Shown here: positions 1 to 6,977 of the stretch, piece by piece
Numbering within the stretch: position 1 is the stretch's first letter
How the letters are laid out: each line of letters starts with the position of its first letter
The notes under the pieces: model-generated
Databases searched by the model: none
Seen by the model: the letters and a program-made list of their open reading frames with translations, nothing else
Told to the model about the DNA's origin: nothing
Program-made: the position numbers and the translations under genes
Assembly (NCBI GenBank): GCA_013152135.1
Contig: JAADGX010000312.1
Span: 1 to 10,454 of the forward strand
DNA length: 10,454 bases
Reading direction: 5' to 3'
DNA from: Chlorobiota bacterium
GTDB taxonomy: Bacteria; Bacteroidota; Ignavibacteria; SZUA-365; JAADGX01

Positions 1-843
1 GACATTCTCGGCATGGTACACCCAGGTTTTAAGACGCTTCGATGGAGGAATGATGACGGAAGGACGCTCACCGTACGGTTTGTCGGCGAAGTTCCGGATA
101 TCCAGTTTGCGCCGCAAGGCACGGGGGAGAGCTTCATCCCGGTTGACCAGGACACCTGTTGCTCCAACAATGTAGTGTTCCGGCAGCGTGATAGAGACGT
201 CGAACGTGCCGAACTCCCCGTAGAATTCGTAGCCGATATGTTGATCCGGATGCCAACCGTACCTGTCATAAACCCCGACCTTGGGGTACCACTGTGCGAC
301 ATCGAACTGCAAGTTTCCCCATTTATCCCGCGAGTATTGCAGGCGATGGCGAATACTGCTGAACTTGGTCTTGAATGTCATGTGCAAGATGACCGAATCG
401 CCGGGCATAAGGGTATCAGCCAACAACACCCATCCGATGGTGTCATCGACCCGAATACGCAACGTGTTTCGCTCATCATCGAAGATGTCTTCAATTTCCG
501 TGTAGCCCTGTTCTTCAGGTTCAAGACCGGCGATGCTGTAATTGCCGCGTGTGCGATACAATTTATCCATGTTGCTGCCCGGCTGGTAGGCATTCTGGTA
601 AAGATGGAACATCAGTCTGCCCAGTTGATCGGGCGAATTGTTCACGTACACCAGACGCATGCGGCCGAAGATGATTTTTTGCTTGGTGTCAAGGCTACAG
701 ACGATGGTGGTATGAACTTGCTGCTGCCAGTATCGCCACCCTGCAGCCGGGAGTCTAACGAGAGGGAAAAGGGACAAGAGGATCAACAAGAAAATCGAGT
801 TCCTCCAAGCGCCTGATTCGTTATGCAGATATCGCAGCTTCAA
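1..843 (-). CDS. Secreted M1-family-like metallopeptidase, N-terminal part (cut by window start)
   Basis: The reverse strand is open without a stop from about 843 down to base 1, so only the N-terminus is present. After a hydrophobic leader (IFLLILLSLFPLV) the protein continues with WRYWQQQVHTTIVCSLDT, YVNNSPDQLGRLMFHLYQNA and, further on, LPEHYIVGATGVLVN and KTWVYHAENV. These segments match the N-terminal beta-sandwich of the large M1 aminopeptidase-like proteins common in Bacteroidota. The zinc site (HExxH) and substrate motif (GxMEN) would lie beyond the window, so activity cannot be judged. The start is unclear because no in-frame ATG precedes the leader. TTG at 843 gives a positively charged signal-peptide start (MKLRYLHNE) but has no Shine-Dalgarno sequence. 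GGAGG at 806-802 lies 6 nt before an ATT (795) and 12 nt before a TTG (789), but those starts lack the charged region. Export to periplasm or surface is likely. The long plus-strand ORF over the same bases is an antisense shadow. Confidence 0.8.
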   Translation of the reverse strand, partial: MKLRYLHNESGAWRNSIFLLILLSLFPLVRLPAAGWRYWQQQVHTTIVCSLDTKQKIIFGRMRLVYVNNSPDQLGRLMFHLYQNAYQPGSNMDKLYRTRGNYSIAGLEPEEQGYTEIEDIFDDERNTLRIRVDDTIGWVLLADTLMPGDSVILHMTFKTKFSSIRHRLQYSRDKWGNLQFDVAQWYPKVGVYDRYGWHPDQHIGYEFYGEFGTFDVSITLPEHYIVGATGVLVNRDEALPRALRRKLDIRNFADKPYGERPSVIIPPSKRLKTWVYHAENV

Positions 844-850
844 CCGTGGT

Positions 851-882
851 AATATACGGGTGTTTACGATGGATGAAAAAGC
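851..882 (-). promoter_or_regulatory. Possible promoter of the M1-like peptidase gene
   Basis: On the minus strand, TATATT (856-851) resembles a -10 box just upstream of the TTG start candidate at 843. A T-rich stretch (TTTTTC) lies 18 nt before it and is a weak -35 candidate. A transcript from here would be almost leaderless for a 843 start, or have a ~50 nt leader for the 789/795 starts. Pattern match only. Confidence 0.2.
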
Positions 883-892
883 GTGGAAACGA

Positions 893-973
893 GAAAGGGC
901 TGTCCCGAATACTACGTTCATTCCTGACGATAAACCGAACAGGATTGCGCGCAGGGTTCAGGACAGCCCTTTC
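893..973. terminator. Long inverted repeat with inner hairpin, possible bidirectional terminator
   Basis: A perfect 13-bp inverted repeat (GAAAGGGCTGTCC at 893-905 against GGACAGCCCTTTC at 961-973) is extended by three more pairs after one mismatch. It encloses 47 nt. Inside, TCCTG (922-926) can pair with CAGGA (940-944), giving a branched structure. It begins about 20 nt after the stop of the peptidase gene ending at 995, the expected place for a transcription terminator, and the GC-rich arm ends in TTT on both strands. The loop is far longer than in a standard intrinsic terminator and no long T-run follows, so a dispersed repeat or structured RNA element is also possible. Confidence 0.5.
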
Positions 974-994
974 CAAATAACAACGGGGGGCAAA

Positions 995-3979
995 CTATTT
1001 CATTAACACCATCGTCTTCGTAGTAGTGTTTGATCCATCTGTGAGAGTGTAGTAGTAGATTCCGCTCGGGAGCGTTGAAGCGTCGATGAAGACATCGTAC
1101 GTTCCAGCATCGCGGTATTCTTTGACCGGGTGCAGAACAATTGTTCCCAGGCTGTTATATATTTTCAACGAGACAAATGAACGCCGTGGAATACTGAAAC
1201 GGATATTCGTGCTGGGATTGAACGGATTTGGAAAATTCTGCTCCAAGGCAAAAATTCCCGGTGTCGCTTCTGTCTCATCCACGGAAAGGAGTGGATCGAC
1301 GTCCAGTATTTCAAAATCATCAACAGCTGCTTCGACAAGAGACTGGGGATCGTAATCACTGGCAATAAAACGGAGCGCCACCTTATCTGTTGGAACAACG
1401 ACGTCCTTGACCACTACAACCTGCGCCGTCCATTTGGCACTGGTTACCTTGGTGTTTTCAACGTCTTTCCAGGTGATACCACCGTCACTTGATATTTTCA
1501 CCACCCAGTAATCCTGGTTTGGACTGGCGCCCGCATTGTTTGTATACCAGCGCCAATATCGAATGACCGGGAGGGAATACGACGTAAGATCGTAGTTGAT
1601 TGTTTGAAGAGTCGTTGCACCTTCGTCCACGTCATTCTCACCCAGGCCGGTTCCCTCGGGGGCATTCCCCGTTACCCAGCATTTCTGGCCGTCAAGGCCC
1701 GGTGTGTGATCCGTGTTCGGTTGGACCCACTTGCCATCGGCGCCCTTCGTGCCGACAGGCACAGTCCTGACCCATTTGCCCGTCTGTGCTTCGTCATCGC
1801 GGTCGGGATTGCGTTTCCAACCGTTCGGTTTTTCTTGCGCGTCAAAAACCATTTGTTTGAAACCAACGAGAAACATGAAGGTCTCGTCAGGAGCATGGGA
1901 GGGGAGCCTGCTTATCGTACCGTAATTATCTTTTGCTTCGATGTAATAGCGAACGATGGAACCGGCAAGGAACCCTGGGAAATCTCCGTCAAAGCGCGTA
2001 CTGGTTGTGAAAGGAAGCTGCTTGCGATACCAGTTCTTACCGTTATCCAGTGTCCAGACAAGCTCGAGCTCGGACACTTTCAATGCGTTCGGCTTGATGG
2101 AAAAGCCTGCGCGTGCACTTCCCGAGACCTTGATCGGTGCCGCGACGATATCCTGGTCTCTAAGGGGATTGTGCGAAATAAGAATGCCGGAGCCGGGAAT
2201 CCCGTGCCGTGTAAATGCAGGAATAATGCCGTCGGAATGCGGGGTACCATTTGAAAGGTCCCCGTCATCGTCATCGGCAACAAGAAACTCGATGAAATAA
2301 TCGGCAAATGCTTCACCAGTGTTGGTTGCGTCCGGAGTCCCGTATTTCACGAAGTGGGCAAGACGCCGGGTCACTTCAAGACCGATATTCTGCCTTGTAT
2401 CCCAGACGGCGCCCGTAAGTATCATCCCGTCGTTATGAATTTGACCGGCCAGGTCGAAAGGATAGACCAGATCATTCTTGCTGTCTCTGATGATGCCGAA
2501 GTTCGGTGGAGAGGACGGTTTCATGAACCCGATACCTATACGGTGATCATCGGTCATCATGTTCGAGGTTATGTCGGCCGTAGCTTCGCTTAAAGCGCCG
2601 TTGCGTAATCCCTGGCGCCCGCGCGCCCGATACATGAACGTGTTTATGGCATGGCCGTACTCGTGGTAAATGACGTCCGCTATTTCACCGGTGTTGCCGC
2701 ACCGAGCGGATGCCTTGAAGAAATTCAATCGCTTGCCATTCCAGCTTGCGTTACATTCCTGGTTGATGTTCACCAGGGCCGGGATTTGCTTATCGAGGTC
2801 TTTCGTGACTGCTGAAGGATCCAGCGTGCGAACAGCATTACGAATTGCGGTAACATGATAGGCGACCATCCTTTCCGCGCCAAGAGAATTACTAATGTCC
2901 CAGTTGATTTTGACTTCGTTTCCAACCGTTGCCGTTACTGTAATAGAGGCGTTCCCTCCGGCAGCCAACGAATCGGCACGGATGGCGCGCACGTACGGAC
3001 CCGCGAGGAGCGTCTTCACCTGAACCGATGTTTTACTTCCGACATCCACACTGAATCTCCCATCGGAGTCCGTAATGGCTATTTTTCCGTCAACCCAGAC
3101 GTACATGTCCGGCATGGGAACGTTTTGGCCAGGCATTATATATGAGGTTTTGAAAATATCGGCTGTAATTCGACCGGAAATAGTATTACTCGTTCGTTCG
3201 GGTGAATCTGGCGAGGTGAAATATCGAACGAGATTATAGCGCCACAAGATACGCCCATCATGAGCGTCAACGTAAGTGTTCCAGGAATGATCCGGGTCAG
3301 TAGTTACAACAAAGTTGTATACCAATCGGTACTGATTGAAATGTTCGTATTCCAAAGGGAGAATATATAACGTGCCGCCAGCGACGTCCATGCTCCCGGG
3401 ATCACCCTCCAAACCCGCCTTGGCAAATTCTCTCGCCGCCTGAATGCCGAGCGATGGCGTCACAGAAACGGCAAGTCCGGGATGGTAGTCGCTGCCAAAC
3501 ATGAAAACTCTTCCGTCCGCCGTTGCCCGTGCAACAGTATAGGAGTTCAATACTTCGATCCCTTTATACATTTGGGTCCAGGAATAGTACCATTTTCCAA
3601 GAACGCGCTCCGCTTGAAGGAGGCGCAAATCGGTCGGATCGAGATTCAAAACTTCCGAAAGATAATCCATGATTCGTTGGCTGGCAAAGCGGGCGTTCTC
3701 ATTCGAGATAGAATTCAATCCCGGTATTTGGATTCCCTTGCCCCAGGCGCGGTGTGGATTATTCGTCACGGAATTGAACGTTGCGGTCCAATCAGCATTT
3801 TCCCGCGCAAAAAGTGCCCAACCTCTCCCTGCCTTGGACAACATCGAAGGTGGTGTCGAATTCAGCGTATAAATCCTGTTTGCGTCGGGTAACTTAACTT
3901 CAGGCGAAATTTCTCCCCCGGCTATCCCCGGCGAAAGAGACAAAAGGACGAAAAAGACGAAGAGCAATAAGCGTTTCAT
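995..3979 (-). CDS. Secreted M36/fungalysin-like metallopeptidase with T9SS type A sorting domain
   Basis: This 994-residue protein is probably a zinc endopeptidase, secreted across both membranes and anchored or released by the type IX system. Residues 1-20 form a signal peptide (MKRLLLFVFFVLLSLSPGIA). Residues ~35-250 look like a fungalysin/thermolysin propeptide (FTP/PepSY type). Residues ~265-350 look like an inserted carboxypeptidase-regulatory or Ig-like domain. The catalytic part is ~365-595, with the zinc motif HEYGH at 439-443 and a likely third ligand Glu465 in ALSEATAD. An acidic DDDDGDLSNGTPH segment (569-581) may bind calcium. Residues ~710-892 resemble the jelly-roll/MAM-like domain seen in immune-inhibitor-A-type proteases. 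The C-terminal ~90 residues, starting near ALEQNFPNPFNPSTNIRF, are a T9SS type A sorting domain ending KTMVLMK. All key residues are intact. The ATG at 3979 is followed by a normal lipid-rich leader; AGAGGA or AGGAT upstream may serve as ribosome site. M36 versus a related gluzincin family is uncertain. Confidence 0.9.
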   Translation of the reverse strand: MKRLLLFVFFVLLSLSPGIAGGEISPEVKLPDANRIYTLNSTPPSMLSKAGRGWALFARENADWTATFNSVTNNPHRAWGKGIQIPGLNSISNENARFASQRIMDYLSEVLNLDPTDLRLLQAERVLGKWYYSWTQMYKGIEVLNSYTVARATADGRVFMFGSDYHPGLAVSVTPSLGIQAAREFAKAGLEGDPGSMDVAGGTLYILPLEYEHFNQYRLVYNFVVTTDPDHSWNTYVDAHDGRILWRYNLVRYFTSPDSPERTSNTISGRITADIFKTSYIMPGQNVPMPDMYVWVDGKIAITDSDGRFSVDVGSKTSVQVKTLLAGPYVRAIRADSLAAGGNASITVTATVGNEVKINWDISNSLGAERMVAYHVTAIRNAVRTLDPSAVTKDLDKQIPALVNINQECNASWNGKRLNFFKASARCGNTGEIADVIYHEYGHAINTFMYRARGRQGLRNGALSEATADITSNMMTDDHRIGIGFMKPSSPPNFGIIRDSKNDLVYPFDLAGQIHNDGMILTGAVWDTRQNIGLEVTRRLAHFVKYGTPDATNTGEAFADYFIEFLVADDDDGDLSNGTPHSDGIIPAFTRHGIPGSGILISHNPLRDQDIVAAPIKVSGSARAGFSIKPNALKVSELELVWTLDNGKNWYRKQLPFTTSTRFDGDFPGFLAGSIVRYYIEAKDNYGTISRLPSHAPDETFMFLVGFKQMVFDAQEKPNGWKRNPDRDDEAQTGKWVRTVPVGTKGADGKWVQPNTDHTPGLDGQKCWVTGNAPEGTGLGENDVDEGATTLQTINYDLTSYSLPVIRYWRWYTNNAGASPNQDYWVVKISSDGGITWKDVENTKVTSAKWTAQVVVVKDVVVPTDKVALRFIASDYDPQSLVEAAVDDFEILDVDPLLSVDETEATPGIFALEQNFPNPFNPSTNIRFSIPRRSFVSLKIYNSLGTIVLHPVKEYRDAGTYDVFIDASTLPSGIYYYTLTDGSNTTTKTMVLMK

Positions 3980-4023
3980 ATCCTGGATCCTCTATACTAT
4001 ATGTTATGTGATATCTTTCTATG

Positions 4024-4059
4024 CTGCTGGAAATATGATAATTATTCTTGGAATGAAAA
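4024..4059 (-). promoter_or_regulatory. Possible promoter of the T9SS-sorted peptidase gene
   Basis: In the ~145 bp gap upstream of the peptidase start, the minus strand has TTGTTT followed after 16 nt by TATCAT, a rough sigma-70-like pair, within an AT-rich stretch. A second -10-like TATAGT lies closer to the start codon near 4006. The gap has no clear terminator for the ABC gene ending at 4124, so read-through from that gene cannot be excluded. Confidence 0.25.
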
Positions 4060-4123
4060 CAAAACACACCAAACGGGTTCAGCGGGCGGATGTCAGGATA
4101 ACAAGATCATCACTGCCAGAGTT

Positions 4124-5224
4124 TCATTTTACTGTCAAGTGGTTTTCATCCAGTTCGATATTTTCCCAACACCAACATGCTACGGAATGTCCGTCAGTAG
4201 CATTTGTCATGGGTGGGGGCTGGACAAAACAAACTTCGACGGCATAGGGGCAACGTGTACAAAAATGGCAACCGACCGGGTAATCCAACGGGTTCGGCAC
4301 ATTGCCGGGAATAGTCACGAGCGAACTTTTCGAAGTATTCAATTTCGGTATGGATTTCAGGAGCGCAAACGTGTACGGATGGAGAGGACGGGCAAAGATG
4401 TTATCGATAGTACCGTGCTCCACAATCTTGGCTGCATACATCACCGCAACTTCATCCGCCACTTCGGCAATGATACCGAGATTATGGGTTATCATCAGCA
4501 ACCCCATGTCGAAATGTTGTTGCAGGTTCCTGAATAATTCCAGGATTTGTGCTTGTACCGTGACATCGAGTGCCGTTGTCGGTTCATCGGCAATAAGCAA
4601 TTTGGGGTTGCAGATCAGTCCCATCGCAATAAGAATGCGTTGCCGCATCCCGCCGGAGAGCTGGTGCGGATATTGGAAGTACCGTTCGGCCGGTGCTGGG
4701 ATACCCACCAGTTTCATCATCTCCAGGACCCGTTGCATTGCACGATGGCTGGATATTTTTTCATGCGTGAAAAGTACTTCGGCTATCTGGTCGCCTACGG
4801 GAAAAACCGGATTCAGGGACGTCATGGGTTCCTGAAACACCATGGCAATATCTTTTCCCCGAATATTCTGCATCTCCTTTGCCGACAATTTCAACAGGTT
4901 TTTCCCTTCAAACAAAACTTCGCCGGTGCTTATTCGTCCCGGGGGTGAGGGGATCAACCTCATGATGGAAAGTGCAGTGACTGTTTTTCCACACCCGGAC
5001 TCGCCAACGATCCCAAGGGTTTTTCCACGCTCGAGCGAAAAGGATACGTCATCAACAACCGCGGTTTCTCTTTCACCATATCGAAATACCGTGGTAAGGT
5101 TGCGTACATCCAGCAGGGGAGAAGAAGATGGTTGGAATGTCACGATACAGCTTGCGAGTGGTATTTTATGTCGATGCGTATTCGAAGAAGCATATAAGTA
5201 AAAAAACATTTTCCCGCGCAACAT
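4124..5224 (-). CDS. Oligopeptide/dipeptide ABC transporter ATP-binding protein (OppD/DppD type)
   Basis: This is the ATPase that powers peptide (or nickel/other small solute) uptake through an inner-membrane permease pair. All ABC motifs are present: Walker A GESGCGKT (74-81), Q-loop Gln131, signature LSGGM (189-193), Walker B LLIADEP (209-215, Glu214) and switch His247. The C-terminal extension typical of the Opp/Dpp family follows, with HPYTFALLKSIP and GNVPNPLDYPVGC, and four cysteines (319, 322, 325, 332) spaced CX2CX2CX6C. In one family member, DppD, such cysteines bind a [4Fe-4S] cluster. No permease, binding protein or partner OppF is in the window, so the substrate is unknown. The first ~27 residues are unusual for the family, whose members normally begin just before the LLDVRNL strand. 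A GTG at 5143 would give a conventional 339-residue protein and fits a promoter-like sequence located inside the longer reading. Confidence 0.92.
   Translation of the reverse strand: MLRGKMFFYLYASSNTHRHKIPLASCIVTFQPSSSPLLDVRNLTTVFRYGERETAVVDDVSFSLERGKTLGIVGESGCGKTVTALSIMRLIPSPPGRISTGEVLFEGKNLLKLSAKEMQNIRGKDIAMVFQEPMTSLNPVFPVGDQIAEVLFTHEKISSHRAMQRVLEMMKLVGIPAPAERYFQYPHQLSGGMRQRILIAMGLICNPKLLIADEPTTALDVTVQAQILELFRNLQQHFDMGLLMITHNLGIIAEVADEVAVMYAAKIVEHGTIDNIFARPLHPYTFALLKSIPKLNTSKSSLVTIPGNVPNPLDYPVGCHFCTRCPYAVEVCFVQPPPMTNATDGHSVACWCWENIELDENHLTVK
5192..5221 (-). promoter_or_regulatory. Possible promoter of the peptide ABC ATPase gene
   Basis: On the minus strand TTGCGC (5221-5216) is followed after 18 nt by TTATAT (5197-5192), with a T-run in the spacer. 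Transcription would begin near 5185, inside the longest reading of the ATPase gene, leaving about 40 nt before the GTG at 5143. No Shine-Dalgarno sequence is visible before that GTG. Confidence 0.3.
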
Positions 5225-5283
5225 CCAAAGTGCATGTACTGCCGCAGCCAGGAAAATTGTCCCTGTTTGGTTTATCCTGTTGA

Positions 5284-5320
5284 TGGTGGTAAATTTTCAC
5301 ACCATTTTTATCGTTATACA
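5284..5320 (+). promoter_or_regulatory. Possible promoter with imperfect palindrome before the carboxylase gene
   Basis: TGGTG (5284-5288) and CACCA (5300-5304) form an imperfect 21-bp palindrome around an AT-rich centre. It overlaps a weak -35-like TTTTCA (5294-5299), which is followed after 15 nt by TATACA (5315-5320). This would start transcription only a few bases before the ATG at 5331, giving a nearly leaderless mRNA, in line with the lack of a ribosome site there. An operator role is a guess from position and symmetry. Confidence 0.25.
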
Positions 5321-5330
5321 TTGACATATC

Positions 5331-6977
5331 ATGACTGAATATCCTAACAAAGATTTATCATTTCGGGAAAACGAAGACTTTCAGAAAAATGCGGTTCGAA
5401 AACTCAAAGCCCTGAAAAAACAGGTAGCCTTGGGAGGGGGAGAAAAAGTAATCGAGAAACATCACGCGCGCGGAAAGATGACCGCGCGGGAACGAATCGA
5501 TGCCCTCAGGGATCCCGAGACGCCGTTCCTGGAAATAGGGCTCTACACTGCACACGGCATGTACGAAGATTACGGAGGAGCGCCATCGGCTGGTACCGTG
5601 TTTGGAATCGGAAAAGTTCACGGCCGTGACGTGGTGATTGTCGCAAACGACGCCACCGTTAAAGCGGGCGCCTGGTTTCCGCTTACGTGCAAGAAGAATC
5701 TCCGCGCGCAGGAAATATCGATGGAAAATCGGCTGCCGATCGTGTACCTCGTGGATTCGGCGGGTGTGTTTCTTCCCCTGCAAAACGAGGTGTTTCCGGA
5801 CAAGGAGCATTTCGGGCGCATTTTTCGCAACAATGCCGTGATGTCATCATTGGGCATTCCGCAGATCGCCGCGATCATGGGTCCGTGCGTGGCCGGGGGA
5901 GCATATCTTCCAATCATGAGCGACGAAGCCATGATAGTGGAGGGGACGGGAAGCGTGTTTCTCGCCGGCGCCCACCTGGTCAAGGCGGCTATCGGGGAAG
6001 TGATCGATAACGAAGAGCTCGGGGGCGCGCGCGTCCATAACCAGATCAGCGGTGTGGTGGATTACCGCATGCCTGACGATAAAACCACGCTCGCCACGAT
6101 TCGGGACATCATTTCCAAGCTGGGTGAATCCGGCAAAGCAGGCTTCAATCGCGTCGATGCCGTCCCTCCCGCGTACAAACCGTCGGATATCTACGGATTG
6201 ATTCCGAGAGATCGGACCAAACCGTATGACGTGCGTGAAATCTTAAAATGTATCGTCGATGATAACGAACTCGTCGAGTATAAAGCGGAGTATGGCCAGA
6301 CGGTGCTTACGGTGTATGCCCGCATCAATGGCTGGGCGGTGGGCATCGTGGCGAACCAAAGGCTGATCGTCACGAACGGCAAGGGAGAGATGCAGATCGG
6401 CGGCGTCATTTACAGCGACAGCGCGGACAAGGCGGCACGTTTCATCCTGAACTGCAACCAGAAGAAGATGCCCCTCATATTTCTCCAGGACGTCACGGGC
6501 TTTATGGTCGGAAGCCGGGCCGAGCATGGTGGAATAATCAAGGACGGGGCGAAGATGGTCAACGCCGTAGCCAACAGCACCGTCCCGAAAATCACTATCA
6601 TCACGGGTAACAGTTTCGGTGCGGGGAACTACGCCATGTGTGGAAAAGCCTACGATCCGCGTTTCATTTTTTCCTGGCCCACTTCGCAGATAGCCGTGAT
6701 GGGAGGCTCGCAAGCGAGCAACACTCTGCTCAGTATCAGGCTTGGACAACTGAAAAAGCAGGGTAAGAAGATCACCGATGAAGACCGGCAGCATCTCCTC
6801 GATACGATCCAGAAACAATACGAAGAGCAAATGGACCCGTTGTACGCGGCAGCACGCCTTTGGGTGGATGGGATCATCGATCCGGCGGAGACACGGGATG
6901 TGATTTCCCATTGCCTGGAAATCGTGAGCAACAACCCCGACGTTCCGAGATTCAATCCGGGAGTTATTCAGACTTGA
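5331..6977 (+). CDS. Acyl-CoA carboxylase, carboxyltransferase (beta) subunit, methylcrotonyl/propionyl-CoA type
   Basis: This 548-residue protein is the biotin-dependent carboxyltransferase half of an acyl-CoA carboxylase. It moves a carboxyl group from biotin to methylcrotonyl-CoA (leucine breakdown), propionyl-CoA or a similar thioester. The crotonase-like N-domain carries YGGAPSAGTV (71-80), ANDATVKAGA (105-114) and the oxyanion-hole loop GPCVAGGAYLP (174-184). The C-domain carries FLQDVTGFMVG (374-384) and GNSFGAGNYAMCG (416-428). The length is normal and no motif is lost. Sequence flavour (LPLQNEVFPD, AGNYAMCGKAYDPR) is closest to methylcrotonyl-CoA carboxylase beta, but the substrate cannot be fixed from sequence reading. 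The ATG at 5331 has no Shine-Dalgarno sequence. The partner biotin carboxylase/carrier (alpha) subunit is not in the window. The stop overlaps the start of the following lipoprotein gene by four bases (TTGA), suggesting translational coupling. Confidence 0.93.
   Translation: MTEYPNKDLSFRENEDFQKNAVRKLKALKKQVALGGGEKVIEKHHARGKMTARERIDALRDPETPFLEIGLYTAHGMYEDYGGAPSAGTVFGIGKVHGRDVVIVANDATVKAGAWFPLTCKKNLRAQEISMENRLPIVYLVDSAGVFLPLQNEVFPDKEHFGRIFRNNAVMSSLGIPQIAAIMGPCVAGGAYLPIMSDEAMIVEGTGSVFLAGAHLVKAAIGEVIDNEELGGARVHNQISGVVDYRMPDDKTTLATIRDIISKLGESGKAGFNRVDAVPPAYKPSDIYGLIPRDRTKPYDVREILKCIVDDNELVEYKAEYGQTVLTVYARINGWAVGIVANQRLIVTNGKGEMQIGGVIYSDSADKAARFILNCNQKKMPLIFLQDVTGFMVGSRAEHGGIIKDGAKMVNAVANSTVPKITIITGNSFGAGNYAMCGKAYDPRFIFSWPTSQIAVMGGSQASNTLLSIRLGQLKKQGKKITDEDRQHLLDTIQKQYEEQMDPLYAAARLWVDGIIDPAETRDVISHCLEIVSNNPDVPRFNPGVIQT

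Noticed and set aside
13..816. 267-residue plus-strand open frame at the left edge
   Set aside because: It lies antisense to a frame with clear M1-peptidase-like sequence; its own translation has no recognisable domain, leader or composition of a real protein.
1604..2254. 216-residue plus-strand open frame
   Set aside because: Fully antisense to the T9SS-sorted metallopeptidase, whose domains are intact across this stretch.
4097..4121. Possible sigma-54 promoter on the minus strand (TGGCAG followed by CTTGTT)
   Set aside because: The spacing between the GG and the TTG-like element does not fit the fixed -24/-12 geometry, and the GC of the -12 box is missing.
4133..4138. TTGACA on the minus strand at the end of the ABC gene as a -35 box for the peptidase gene
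   Set aside because: No -10-like hexamer occurs at 16-18 nt; the hexamer is explained by the coding sequence.
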